Source of the DNA: Lycorma delicatula
Lineage: Eukaryota; Arthropoda; Insecta; Hemiptera; Fulgoridae
Direction of reading: 5' to 3'
Assembly (NCBI RefSeq): GCF_047948215.1
Contig: NC_134455.1
Location: 301,896,147 to 301,960,146 of the forward strand
Length of the DNA stretch: 64,000 nt
Made by a program: the position numbers and the translations under genes. Below, piece after piece: positions 1 through 10,929 of the stretch. The stretch's first letter is position 1. Each line of letters begins with the position of its first letter. The notes beneath the pieces were generated by a model. It did not search any database. It was not told the origin of the DNA and saw only the letters and a list, made by a program, of their open reading frames with translations.

Positions 1-430
1 CAACCTGCTGTAGCTTTTCTCTAAAGACTATTTTGATATTGAAGTGGCAATCATTTGTAATATTTTATCTTTGTATTGAACATGAAAAACATAATAGAAC
101 TTGTTTAGACATAGTTTTCAAATACTTATTATAATAATCTTTTTTTAAAATGAAAAGAAGTTCATCCACTAAAAGCAAAACACAGCAAGAAGATAATTTT
201 TTTATACTGGGACTTATAAAGGTATCACAAGAATGTAATGTAATTATAGGTATTACAAGGATGTAATAGGTGAACAAAAAACAGGAAATATTCATTAGAA
301 TAACTGATGGAGTTGTTCAGGGTCCTCCTTCTGGACAAGAAATTGGCTCATGTCGCTACCAAGGAAGATGTGCAAAAGCTAAAGGTAAAAATCTGAACAC
401 CTGAAAAAAAATCAAGTACTAAAAAAAGAA
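1..430. other. AT-rich flank, no gene seen
   Basis: I see no conserved coding sequence here. The stretch is AT-rich with short homopolymer runs. The open frames in it have low-complexity composition and no family motif. Confidence 0.5.
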
Positions 431-1000
431 GTTTATAATTGAGAATTGAAGCATCTGTGTGAGAGCAATGAATGTAAGGTAAACAATTTGGAAGGAAGGT
501 CAAAAAGGAACCATGTTATATTTAAAGGACTAAATGATAAGGGTGGTAATTGTGCATTAAAACTAAAAAAAATTATGCTAATGTGTTGGATATTGTGGAT
601 GATAGAGGTAAATAGAGCCCATCCTTTGGGAACTTTAAATACTGTGATAATCGCACACTTGCCTGAGGACAAACATATTGATATGATTTTTCAAAAATAA
701 CAAAATCTGAGGAAATTAAAATTTGTAGTATATTGTAATTACACAAAAAGGAATTAGGAAAAAAATGACAATAAACTACAGGCTTTGCAGAAAGAAATTG
801 TTAAGGTGGTGGTAATGTAAAGTTGTATGTTGGCTACAGTTTTTTTTTTGGTGGAAGGTATGAAATTTTTTACTTGAGTGGGAAGAGGTTAACGGCCAGT
901 TCAGAGAACGGAGTATTAAATCTGAATACTTTGGTAAATGGGAATCTTTCAAACGAAGTTAAATGATTTGTGGAAGACAGCCAACCCCATGTGGAGTAGG
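430..1000 (+). pseudogene. LINE ORF1 remnant (first piece of a split old LINE)
   Basis: Translation of 446-700 runs from a charged, heptad-like start through RRSKRNHVIFKGLN-type wording (here EGRSKRNHVIFKGLN) to IIAHLPEDKHIDMIFQK, then continues in shifted frames to KEIVKVV and the VGYSF/VEG block near 800-860 and LNTLVNGNLSNEV near 920-960. This resembles the nucleic-acid-binding ORF1 of insect LINEs (a coiled-coil start followed by an RNA-binding-like block). ORF1 proteins coat the element RNA. Several stops and frame changes show that it is dead. It lies just upstream of the endonuclease piece of the same LINE. The clade is not settled, because the family match is by eye only. Confidence 0.5.
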
Positions 1001-1059
1001 ATTTTCTTTCGGCTTGATCAGGTACTGAGAACATAGAAACTTTTCAAGGTGAGAATTCT

Positions 1060-1314
1060 TTACAACTGAAAATTTTATATTGTGATGTTTTTGGGTTAAA
1101 ATGTAAAATTAGTTAGTTAATTTTTTAAGATTTTAATGGATTACAATATAATTTTTCTGAATGAAAATTTTATTTTTGTAGAGGACGTAATCTATTTAGA
1201 GAAATATTGCAATGAACTTATTTAAAATGTTTGTCACAGAGAAAAGGTTTCTCATTTTGGTAGTATTATTGAGACTTAGTGGTCATCTAGGTTTAAGGAA
1301 AAAATTGGATTAGT
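1060..1314 (+). pseudogene. LINE endonuclease, N-terminal piece
   Basis: Shifted frames give LKILYCDVFG followed by ILMDYNIIFLNENFIF and YLEKYCNEL. This is the opening of an apurinic-type LINE endonuclease, with the usual N near the start and the E inside the LNE motif. The reading is lost at about 1315, where the RTE-like LINE begins, and an endonuclease C-terminal half resumes after 4000. I infer that both halves belong to one ORF2 split by insertion. Confidence 0.45.
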
Positions 1315-1322
1315 AAACATAA
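1315..1322. repeat. Possible target-site duplication, left copy
   Basis: AAACATAA occurs here, directly before the first RTE-like sequence, and again at 3981-3988, just after the A-rich 3' end of that LINE. The position fits a target-site duplication made by retrotransposition. The motif is A-rich, so chance is possible. Confidence 0.4.
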
Positions 1323-3980
1323 TTTAGAATAATTAACTCAGCTTCAAATAATGGGCAGGCAGGAGTAGGTTTCATAATGAACAAGAAGATAGGGAAGAGA
1401 GTAGAGTATTTCAAAACGCATAGCGATAGAATCATTGTAATAAGGATAAAATCAAAACCTAAACCGACAACGATTGTTAACGTCTATATGCCTACAAGCG
1501 CCCACGATGATGATGAGGTAGAGTGTGTATACGAAGAGATTGATGAAGCAATTAAACACATAAAAGGAGATGAAAATTTAATAATAGTTGAAGATTGGAA
1601 TGCAAGCATTGGAAAAGGCAAGGAAGGAAATATAGTGGGTGAATACGGGCTGGGCAAAAGGAATGAAAGAGGGGACAGACTTAGAGAGTTTTGCACGAAG
1701 TATAATTTAGTAATTGCCAACACCCAATTTAAAAATCATAATAGAAGAATATACACTTGGAAAAAGCCAGGCGATACTGCAAGGTATCAGATAGATTATA
1801 TCATGGTTAAGCAAAGATTTAGAAATCAACTCGTTGACTGCAAAACTTACCCTGGAGCAGACATTGATAGCAACCATAATTTAGTGATAATGAAATGTAG
1901 ATTGGTGTTTAAAAACCTGAAGAAAAGGTATCAGATGAATCGGTGGAATTTAGAGAAGCTTGAGGAAGAGGAGGTAAAGAAGATTTTTGAGGAGGATATT
2001 GCAAGAGGTCTGAGTAAAAAAGATAAGGTAGAAAATGTAGAAGAAGAATGGGAGAATGTTAAAAAGGAAATTCTTAAATCAACAGAAGCGAACTTAGGCG
2101 GAATAAAGAGATCTGGTAGAAAACCTTGGGTTTCAGATGATATATTGCAGCTGATGGATGAATGTTGAAAATATAAGAATGCTAGTGATAAAGAAAGTAA
2201 AAGGAACTATCGACAATTAAGAAATGCTATAAACAGGAAGTGGAAACTAGCGAAAGAAGAGGGGATTAAAGAAAAGTGTTCAGAAGTGGAAAGAGAAATG
2301 AACATTGGTAAAATAGACGGAGCATACAGGAAGGTTAAGGAAAGTTTTGGGGTACATAAATTAAAATCTAATAATATGTTAAACAAAGATGGTACACCAA
2401 TATATAATACGAAAGGTAAAGTCGATAGATGGGTGGAATATATTGAAGAGTTATACGAAGAAAATGAATTAGAAAATGGTGTTATAGAGGAAGAGAGGAA
2501 GTTGAGGAGGATGAAATTTGAGAAACAATACTGAGATCTGAATTTAAGAGAGCATTAAAAGATTTAAATGGCAGAAAGGCTCCTGGAATAGACGAAATAC
2601 CTGTAGAATTACTGCTCAGTGCAGGTGAGGAAGCGACTGATAGATTATACAAACTGGTGTGTAATATTTAAGAAAAAGGGGAAGTTCCATCAGACTTCAA
2701 AAAAAGTGTCATGATACCATGATAAAAGTGTAGTCATGATACCAAACAAAGCAGGGGCAGATAAATGTGAAGAATACAGAACAATTAGTTTAACTAGTCA
2801 TGCATCAAAAATCTTAACTAGAATTCTATACAGAAGAATTGAGAGGAGAGTGGATGAAGTGTTAGGAGAAGACCAATTTGGTTTCAGGAAAAGTATAGGA
2901 ACAAGGAAAGCAATTTTAGGCCTCAGATTAATAGTAGAAGGAAGATTAAAGAAAAATAAACCAACATACTTGGAATTATAGACCTAGAAAAGGCATTCGA
3001 TAACGTAGACTGGAATAAAATGTTCAGCATTTAAAAAAAATTAGGGTTCAAATACAGAGATAGAAGAACAATTGCTAACATGTAAAGGAACCAAACAGCA
3101 ACAGTAATAATTGAAGAACATAAGAAAGAAGCCGTAATAAGTTAATGATGTTAAGAACAATTTAGATTCGGAGTAACAGTACAAGGTGAAAAGATAAAGA
3201 TGCTACGATTTGCTGATGATATAGTAATTCTAGCCGAGAGTAAAAAGGATTTAGAAGAAACAATGAGTGGCATAGATGAAGTCCTACGCAAGAACTATCA
3301 CATGAAAATAAACAAGAACAAAACAAAAGTAATAAAATGTAGTAGAAATAACAAAGATGATAACCACTGAATGTGAAAATAGCAGGAGAAAAGATTATGG
3401 AGGTAGAAGAATTTTGTTATTTGGGAAGTAGAATTACTAAAGATGGACAAAGCATGAGCGATATAAAATGCCGAATAGCACAAGCGAAACGAGCGTTCAG
3501 TCAGAAATATAATTTGTTTACATCAAAAATTAATTTAGATGTCAGGAAAAAATGTTTGAAAGCTTATGTTTGGATGTCGCTTTATATGGAAATAAAGCTT
3601 GGACAATCGGAGTATCTGAGAAGAAAAGATTAGAAGCTTTTGAAATGTGGTGCTATAGGAGAATGTTAAAAATCAGATGGGTGGATGAAGTGACAAATGA
3701 AGAGGTATTCTGGCAAATAGATGGAGAAAGAAGCATTTGGAAAAATATAGTTAAAAGAAAGACTTATAGGCCACATACTAAGGCATCCGGGAATAGTCGC
3801 TTTAATATTGGAAGGACAGGTAGAAGGAAAAAATTGTGTAGGCAGGCTACATTTGGAATAAGTAAAGCAAATTGTTAGGGATGTAGGGGGTATACTGAAA
3901 TTAAACAACTAGCACTAGATAGGGAATCTTGGAGAGCTGCATCAAACCAGTCAAATGACCGAAGACAAAAAAAACCAAAA
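1323..3980 (+). mobile_element. RTE/BovB-like LINE, 5'-truncated, copy 1
   Basis: The endonuclease part is the 263-residue ORF at 1377-2168. It contains NVYMPTS, the catalytic-type DWNASIG motif, a YTWKKPGD block, QIDYIM and a PGADIDSNHNL ending (the family usually has SDH here). RT follows in broken frames: KAPGIDEIPVELL near 2578-2610, the EYRTISLTSHASKILTRI block at 2770-2822, QFGFRKSIGTRKAI at 2873-2915, FADD at 3209-3220 and YLGSRITKDG at about 3418. The C-terminal block MWCYRRMLKIRWVDEVTNEE lies at 3647-3705. The 3' end is A-rich at 3967-3985. The linker after 2168 and RT carry stops, and a 65-bp gap at about 3138 removes RT residues that copy 2 (51230-53110) keeps. Such LINEs copy themselves by target-primed reverse transcription. 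This copy is inactive. Confidence 0.85.
1377..2168 (+). pseudogene. RTE-like endonuclease ORF, still open
   Basis: This is the longest intact LINE endonuclease frame in the window, 263 residues ending in a stop where the RT linker should follow. An AP-endonuclease-like domain fills about residues 1-185: NVYMPTS near 35, EDWNASIG near 80 (the family usually reads GDWNA, so here the G is E), NTQFKNHNRRIYTW near 113-127, and IDYIMVKQRF near 138-147. The final HD-type catalytic motif reads SNHNL instead of SDHNL, so a key D is changed to N. A charged linker follows. In-frame sequence upstream of the first ATG (NGQAGVGF, from about 1351) also belongs to the domain, so the ATG at 1377 is only the first start left after 5' truncation. 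Confidence 0.75.
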
Positions 3981-4009
3981 AAACATAAGTAGTAAATCAG
4001 CTGTAGTTA

Positions 4010-6400
4010 AATTAAGAGATTCGAAAGAGATCAGTTTATTGCCATTCTACCTTAATGGTAACAACTGTACTCAAATTTTTTCTTTGATTTGTATGATTTT
4101 TTTTTTTATTGCAAAATTCAGATAATGATGTGTTGTAGTAGTGGTAGTTGACAATAATGTGCTTATTGGTGGGGAGCAGGTTTTTTTTGGATAAATTTGG
4201 ATTATATATTGTTAATAATCAGTTAAATATTATAAAAAGGTTAAAAAACTCACAACTTAATAGTAATAATCAGTTTTTGGTACTTAGACATGTATGAAGA
4301 TTTGGGTTATGAAGATTTTGGGTTAATGTTAGAACTCCTTGGGATGTAATGGAGGAAATGATGTTTGTAGATGTGATACTGTCACAGTACCTTTTAGTTG
4401 TTTGGAATATGTAATATTTGTAATTTTAAGGTATCCTGAAACCATCGCCAGATCACATGCAAATTGAGTTAAAATTTCACATGAAAAAATTAGATGTGGA
4501 GTTTGAATGCTTGCTGTTGTTATCTAAGTTATATTGGAATAATGATAATGTAATTTTGCACAAAGATAAATTAGCAAATAAAGTCTGGAATATAGATACA
4601 GATGATAATGTACAGCAAATGGTAAATGCTATAACAAATTGTATGTATGAATCCACACATAGGCGTCTGGCATGCCAAGGTCAAATAAATATAACATTTA
4701 AATACCTTGGTTTGATTGGGCATGTTAGAATTTAAGAAATAAAGTGTTATCATTTTATTAATCCGTAGATGTATCGGATTAGGTCAGACAATCGTATTTA
4801 AAAGAAAAAAATTAGTGTACGTAATTATATGAGATTAAATGAAAGAATTATCGGTTGAAACCTATTGATAACTTGGCTAGTGTGTGTGACTAAAACATTT
4901 TAAGGAGTCTGGACAAATTTAAGAATAAAAGTATACTTTTAATTCAATTGATGCTTGATAATGAGTTGATTTTTTTAATACTCTCCTGAACCCTCATTGC
5001 TTGCACCTCCAATTCAGTGTGCTACGCTGTTTAAAGAGAGTAATTCATTGGATTTAAATTTTTTGGTGGAAGAATTAAAGGTTGTATTAAAGAAGTCAAA
5101 AAATAATTAGGCCCCCAGGAATAGATCACATCCCATATGAATTTTACAGGAATGCTTCCAATATCCTTAGAAAAGATTTGTAATTTTTCAATAATATATA
5201 CAGACTAGGGAGAGTTCCAGAAAGTTTTAAATTTTTTGTTGTTTTTCCACATCACAAGAAAAAGGGTGGTTGGTATATTCCAAAATTACAGAGGAATTTT
5301 CTTTATGATACAATTGTTTAACTTTTTAGAGCCTTGTTAAAAAGGATTAATAATATGTGGTTCAAGAAAACATTATTTTAAATGAGATCCAGGCTGGCTT
5401 CTGGAAGGGACCTTTGACAATATTTTTTTTGTTTTTTCATCAATTATTGAATTAAAGCTCTCCAAAGAAAAGTCAAGGTTTTTAGTGTTTTTTAGTTGAA
5501 TTTTCCACTGCATTCAATCCAATTGATAAGAAGGTTCTTTTTATTATAAGCTATCATGTTTAAGTTTGTCAACTAAAATAATAAATATTTTATGAAGCTT
5601 GAGTAATGGTAAAACAGTTAGTATATGATGTAAAGACGGACTATCAAGAAAATTTAACATTGTAATCGGATTGCGGCAAGGGTGCTTACTTAGTTGACTA
5701 TTATTGGCTCTTTTTTTAAAATAATTTCCCTGAGGTGTTGAGGAGAGTTACTGGTGGGAGGAAAAAGAATAAGGGTATTATTATATGCAGATGATATAGT
5801 TTTGTTAGCAGATATCCCTGCAGGGCTTCATTGCACGGTTAATCATATGACAAATTATTGTGAACAATGGAATAAAAGGATCAACCTATATAAGTATAGG
5901 TATACCTATATAAGTGTATAATGGTTTTCAGGTATAGGTGAAAAATGGGGACAGATGAAAGGTGAGTTTTCAGGAGCAGAAAAATGTGCCAACAAATATA
6001 AATATTTGGGTGTAATTTGCACCCAAAAAATTTCTTTGTAAATTGCAATACAAAGTAAAAGTATAAATCTTGCAGCTAAAAATGTGCTATTTAAGGCTTG
6101 CTTTAGAGCTGTTGTTTGTTATGCTGTGCAGGTTTGGGGTGTTAAGCAATACAATAATCTGGCAAAGTTGTACTGCATTTTTATAAATTGAGAAAAGACG
6201 GAAAGTCTTTTCTCAATTCTTTTTTGCAGCAATATTCATTGCAACTTCATTTTGATTATATAAAGGGGGTCTGGGCTAAAGGTTTCCAAATGTAATGGCT
6301 TATATTTAGGTCATAATCTCTTAGGTAGGCTTAATTGGCAGGAAATACTTTTATACTTTCAAGTTCAGTGGAATACATATGCGCAGGCAAGCCAACTCAT
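4010..6400 (+). mobile_element. Old LINE ORF2: endonuclease C-terminus and RT
   Basis: The region resumes the old LINE after the RTE insert. Endonuclease remnants end at PDHMQIELKF (about 4450-4485, the SDHxPIE-type motif). The linker ORF 4457-4735 contains YWNNDNVILHKDKLANKVWNI, typical of the segment between endonuclease and RT. RT motifs follow in several frames: PPGIDHIPYEFYRNA at about 5110-5155, LGRVPESFKFF at 5205-5235, RQGCLLS-like wording near 5674, YADD at 5784-5795 and KYKYLGV near 5996-6016. Deletions and stops are frequent. The clade is uncertain between CR1 and Jockey-like groups. Reading order and strand agree with the ORF1 piece at 430-1000 and the C-terminal piece at 7560-8230, so one element is inferred. 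Confidence 0.65.
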
Positions 6401-6411
6401 AATGCAGTTGT

Positions 6412-6449
6412 AGTCAGGGTAGGCAGTTGAAGTCAGGGTAGGCAGTTGA
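6412..6449. repeat. 19-bp perfect tandem pair at mariner boundary
   Basis: AGTCAGGGTAGGCAGTTGA occurs twice with no spacer, at 6412-6430 and 6431-6449. It lies at the edge between LINE sequence and the following mariner-type fossil. Confidence 0.9.
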
Positions 6450-7500
6450 GATGTGAACTTCACAACAGAAGGTTCAGTGAGTGCTTTGGTTAGTGGAGTT
6501 TCAATCAGTTATGCTTGTTCATTGGTGTATACAAACTGAATGGAATATCGATCCTCCTACATCCAAGTTTGTTCGTCAGTGAGATATGACTAAGAGAGAG
6601 TGGAAGCTTGATTTTACAAACTTGAAATCATCCAAAAGTTTCAATTAGTGACGAGACTGTGGGTCATGTACTTGATGCATTTACTGCCAGTTCTGGAAAG
6701 TCAATTAGGTGGGCTAGTTACGAATTGCAAATTCTTCATTTCCCTATGCATGACATTGTTCATAAGCAGCTCCATTTGCTAGTGTACAAGTTACAACTCT
6801 TTCATCACGTTAAACCAAATGATTGCCAGTCAGTTTAATGTCAGATAATGTCAGTTTGTAGCAGAGGGAATGCACCGTGTTAAAAACAATCTTAATTATT
6901 TTGATATGTTGTTACTTAATGATGAAGCAACCTTTCATACATGCGGTAAATTAACAGACCCAGTTGTTGAATCTGGGGTACTGAAAACCCCCATTCAGTA
7001 TTCAAAAATGAAAGTGATACCAAAAGTCCATGTGTGGTTAGGGCAGCACAAAAATAGCATCATTGGTCCATTTTTTCATGGACTCACTGTGACAAGACAC
7101 ATACATCGACATGCTTGAGAACTTTGCTGTTCCTCAGATTCCTAGTTTCCAACAAGATGGGGTTCCACCCACTTTCATTGAAATGTTACCTACCATATTC
7201 TTGAACAACACTTTCCCCAGAGGTTGGATCAGATGAGAAGATCCAACTGCATGGCCAGTTATAGATCTCCAGATATCACTCCTTTAGACATTTTTGCTTG
7301 GGGGTTATTAAAATATGTGTATAATAAAGAAAAGTTCAAGATTTGGATAATTTAAAACAGAGAATTGTTGAAGCTGTTGTACTAATAACACTGCAGATGC
7401 TCCTAAACACCTGGCAAAAGTTAGTTTTTCGTCTAGACATCTGCTGAGCTACAAAAGGTGCACATATTGAACTTGACTAACTTGCATTAAAATTTTGTGA
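6450..7500 (+). mobile_element. Mariner-like fossil, DUF4817 type, nested in LINE
   Basis: Broken frames spell the transposase in order: TEWNIDPPTSKFVRQ (helix-turn-helix region, about 6540-6580), GKSIRWASYELQI-like wording near 6700-6735, KLQLFHHVKPND near 6790-6825, then the open stretch 6870-7118 with LLNDEATFHTCGKL (first catalytic D region) and VHVWLGQHKNSIIGPFF. This is followed by LENFAVPQIPSFQQDGVPP at about 7113-7163 (second catalytic D) and SPDITPLDIFAWGLLKYV at about 7265-7320 (third acidic position). Tc1/mariner transposases cut and paste DNA at TA sites. The LINE reading resumes after about 7560, so the element inserted into the LINE. Terminal repeats were not resolved. Confidence 0.75.
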
Positions 7501-7559
7501 TTTGCTGTATTTATTATATATATATATTAGACTAAATTAACTGGTTTTCTTAATGTAAG

Positions 7560-8230
7560 CTGTTACTTTTGAATACCTTTAGCCCATACAGCCTTTACTT
7601 TCAAAGTACTAAAAATGAGTGAGAATAGGTCACCAGAATTTATTGCAAAAGTAATGATAAAGAGCCATAGCTTCTGGTTTAAAGAATGGTCAGTATGAGC
7701 CTAAAGTTTAATGTCCAAAGAAATTTAACATTAGATAACATATTAAATCGGAGAGGTGAAACAGAAAGATTGTTAGGAAGAATGAGAGATAAATTCACAG
7801 GAGATTTGATTTTGAAAGTCGGGACTTTATTGTATCATATTCATCATAAATCATTGAATTTGAATGTGGGGGAAAATATTTATCGTAATGAGATAAATGA
7901 ATTATGAAGGCAAGGTCTGGGCTAATCGATTTTAAGTGTAAGCCATGGGTCAGAGAAGTAAATGTATGCTGTTCGTTATGCAATACAGAAGAGCAAGAGA
8001 ATATTTTACATTTTGTTGCTCGACGCCCTGTCCTTGTCAAGTGAAGGAGTTGCTGGCTAAATCAGTTGAGCTCTTATGTGATTTATTTATTGATTTTTTG
8101 AATGAAAAGGACTGGGATAGGCTGAATTATGTTAAATATGAATACTTAAGTAAATTTACCTTTACAACAAACACATCATGCTACTTTTTGAGATTTATTA
8201 TAATTTTGTCTGCTGTTGTTTTTTGAATTG
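7560..8230 (+). mobile_element. Old LINE ORF2, C-terminal piece
   Basis: After the mariner, frames give FNVQRNLTLDNILNRRGETERLLGRMR, a zinc-finger-like block around 7945-8040 (CSLCNTEEQENILHFVA... in a shifted frame, matching the C-terminal Cys-His block of LINE ORF2), then FLNEKDWDRLNYVKYEYL. DWDRL-type endings are usual for this LINE group. Same strand and order as 4010-6400, so I take it as the end of the same element. Confidence 0.55.
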
Positions 8231-8399
8231 CATTGTGTTACTTATATAAAACAAACTTGATCTTTTTTGTATAAAGGAAATTGTTTCTTCCTACAAAGAT
8301 AATTATAGCTTGATACTACTAACTGTAGCAATGTTATTTTTGTATTATTAATAATTATTATTTTTATATTTAGTAATATTTTACTTCTGCTTATTTTTC

Positions 8400-9895
8400 T
8401 ACTAAGATTACTAAGGAAGAAAAGGCTATATTGAAGATCTGTACTGAGCAGAAAATGTCCTTCCCTGTGGCTTGTCGAGAATACAGAAAATCTCTCAGCA
8501 TGAGGAATTATTTACAACCTGGTGCCCTCTAACAATATAAAAAAAGAGAATGAATATGCACATGCAAAGAACTGACCAGATTGGTAGAAACTTTATCGGA
8601 CCAAGTAAAGTCCTTCGCAGCTAATACTGCAGCATTGAGTTCAGCAAGAAGGTAACTTCTGCTAGAAAGAAAGTAGTTTACATAAAACCACTTCAGTCAG
8701 TATACTGCCACATAAAGCTCCTGCTGCACCAGTTATACAGCAAACTACCAAGATCCCTGAGAAGGAATCTATTAAATCTTCACCTGATACGACATTTCTG
8801 TATTCCTAGGCTTCCAAGTCCTACCACCATTTCGAGGTCTCTATAAAGACATGGTGGGCAAACTGAATTAAATGCTCTTTTTCTTTTGATGATCTAAGGT
8901 ATGCCTTGAATAATTTCTGTGACACCTCTCCTGGAAATTGTATGAGGCTTTATATGCTACCTCACCTCCTGGATACTGCATTATGACACCTTTTTTCTAC
9001 TTACAATAAAATATTTTGTGACCAGGTTTTTCCAGATACTTGGTTACGGGAAGCATTGGTGATACCTTTTATTGAGACCTGGTGAAGATCAATCCTGCTC
9101 TTCAAGTTATCGTTCTATCTCCTTAACTAGAACCCTTTGCAAGTTAAAGGATTGAATGGTAAACTGTTGTCTAGTGTGGTACCTTTAGAAAAACACCCTA
9201 ATTGCCCCCCGAACAATGAATTTTTACCAAGTTAAATCGTCTGTTGATCATGTAGTTGCCCTGGAATCTGTTATACAAAATGCCTTCCTTCTTCATCAAT
9301 GCCTGGTTGCTATATTTTTTGAAAGGCATATGACACAGCCTGGAGCAGAGGAATCCTAAATGCAATGCAAGAATGGAATATAACCCATTCTTGCACTGCA
9401 TCAAAGATTCCCTTTGTAATCGCACCTTTCATGTTAGGATTGGAATGACAATATCCAACAATTTCACACTATAAAACTGAATACTGCAGGGAAGTGTCCT
9501 TAGTATTACCTTGTATGCTGTAGCCATAAATGCTGTTGTAAACTGTGTGCGGAAACCTGTTACGTTTTCATTATTTGTAGATGATTTTTCAATTTTCATT
9601 ACTCGTAGAACTTAAGCTACTGCCGAGAGGCTGCTCCAAAACACAATAACCCATTTAGAATCGTGGTGTAAAATGACTGGATTCACCTTTTTCCTAGAAA
9701 AAATGAAATGCATTTGCTTTACCCGGTTGAGGAAACATGTTGATCCCCAAATGTTTTTATCTCGTGAATCAGTTGAACCGTGCATGAAGGTTGGATTTTT
9801 ACGGTTTTGTTGGCTCAACAACTGACATGGGTAACGCATTTATAGGAGTTGAAGGTAAAATGCCTAAAAATGCTAGACATGGTGAGAGATTTTAG
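8400..9895 (+). mobile_element. Jockey-type LINE remnant (ORF1 tail and RT)
   Basis: ITKEEKAILKICTEQKMSFPVACREY at 8408-8480 resembles the C-terminal part of a Jockey ORF1. From about 8875, RT wording appears in broken frames: FDDLRYALNNFCDTSPG, TRTLCKL-like wording near 9125, LPPEQ near 9205, a CNRTFHVRIGMTISN block near 9415-9455, LQGSVLSITLYAVAINAVV near 9486-9540, FVDD at 9574-9585 and LESWCKMTGF near 9657-9685. Jockey LINEs insert by target-primed reverse transcription. Many stops and frameshifts make it dead. The LINE reading ends at about 9890, where pogo/Tigger sequence starts; the rest of ORF2, including RNase H, is missing. Confidence 0.75.
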
Positions 9896-9904
9896 AAGAA
9901 TATT

Positions 9905-10925
9905 TGTGAAAAGACATTTTTAATGCAGAGACGGGTCTATTTTTCAAATGTTTACCCAACTAAACTGTAACTTTTAAAAATGATCCGTGCTTTGTTGGTA
10001 AACTAAGAGTTATAGAATTACAGTGCTAGTGACTGCAAACATGCTAGGGACTGAAAGACTTAAAATATTTGTAATCGGCAAAAGTAAAAAACTCCATCTT
10101 GTTTTCGAGGCATTAAATCTCTAGAGGTAAACTACACATTTAACAAAAAGGTGTGGATGATTATTATTAACATTTTTACAGATTGGGTAAAAAAGTTGGA
10201 CAAACAGATTACCATACAAAAAAGAATTATTATTCTTTTATTATTATTAATTACTATATTCTTTTATTATTAATTACCATTCAAAAAAGAAAAATTCCAC
10301 TTTTTATTGATAATTGTACGACACATCCTCAAGACATTAATTCTGTATTAAATAACATAAAAGTTATATTTTTCCCATCAAACTTAACGTTAGTTATACA
10401 ACCAATGGTTCAGAGGGTAATTAAAAATCTTAAATTGCACTACCGAAATCCTGAAAAAAATTGTAATGATTCTAGAGAACAACAAGACTCTCCCTGTTAA
10501 TAATGTTGACCTCTGGGAGTGCATTTCTGAAGTATCAAACGTATGGACCAATGATGTTAGTGATGAAGTAATATTCCATTTTTGTTGTAAAGCTGGTTCA
10601 GTACCATCATGACAGAATGGAATGAAGAAGGTAGTATGACACTAGAACAATTAAAGTTACTGGAATTTCCTCCAAACAACTGGAAATGTCAGTAACAAAG
10701 TTAAACTAGAAGATTTCATCACTGCTGATGAACAGGTTGTAGTTTCTGATTTTCTAATCAATGAAGACATACTTCATAGTATTAGTAATTCCTCTGAACC
10801 AGTAGAAGAATAAGATGATGATGACAAAAATTGTGAAGACTACCAGGAGGAAAGAAAACCTACAGACGATGAGGGGGCTGACAGTATTTTTGAGTATTTA
10901 CATAAATGTGAAACTTCATTTTAAA
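9905..10925 (+). mobile_element. pogo/Tigger-like DNA transposon fossil
   Basis: The DDE domain can be followed: AETGLFFKCLPN near 9930-9965, TLTF-like then DPCF near 9970-9995, MLGTERLKIFVIGKSKK near 10040-10092, TDWVKKLDKQ at 10178-10208, KRKIPLFIDNCTTHP at about 10287-10332 (second catalytic D in the IDNC motif), PMVQRVIKN at about 10402-10428 and LWECISEVSNVWTND near 10512-10555. An acidic tail with DDDD and KPTDDEGADSIFEYL follows to about 10925. This order is that of CENP-B-like Tigger transposases. The N-terminal DNA-binding half is absent and stops interrupt the frame. It abuts a Jockey fragment on the left. Confidence 0.75.
10208..10291. repeat. 65-bp duplication inside the Tigger fossil
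   Basis: A 19-bp word, ATTACCATaCAAAAAAGAA, at 10208-10226 returns with one change at 10273-10291, separated by TTATTA-rich filler. The filler breaks the transposase reading between VKKLDKQIT and KRKIPLF. It looks like a replication-slippage insertion rather than a transposon. Confidence 0.75.
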
Positions 10926-10929
10926 TGTA

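Noticed and set aside
65..295. 76-residue open frame on the minus strand
   Set aside because: Low-complexity, Leu- and Cys-rich chance translation of AT-rich DNA with no motif or homologous pattern.
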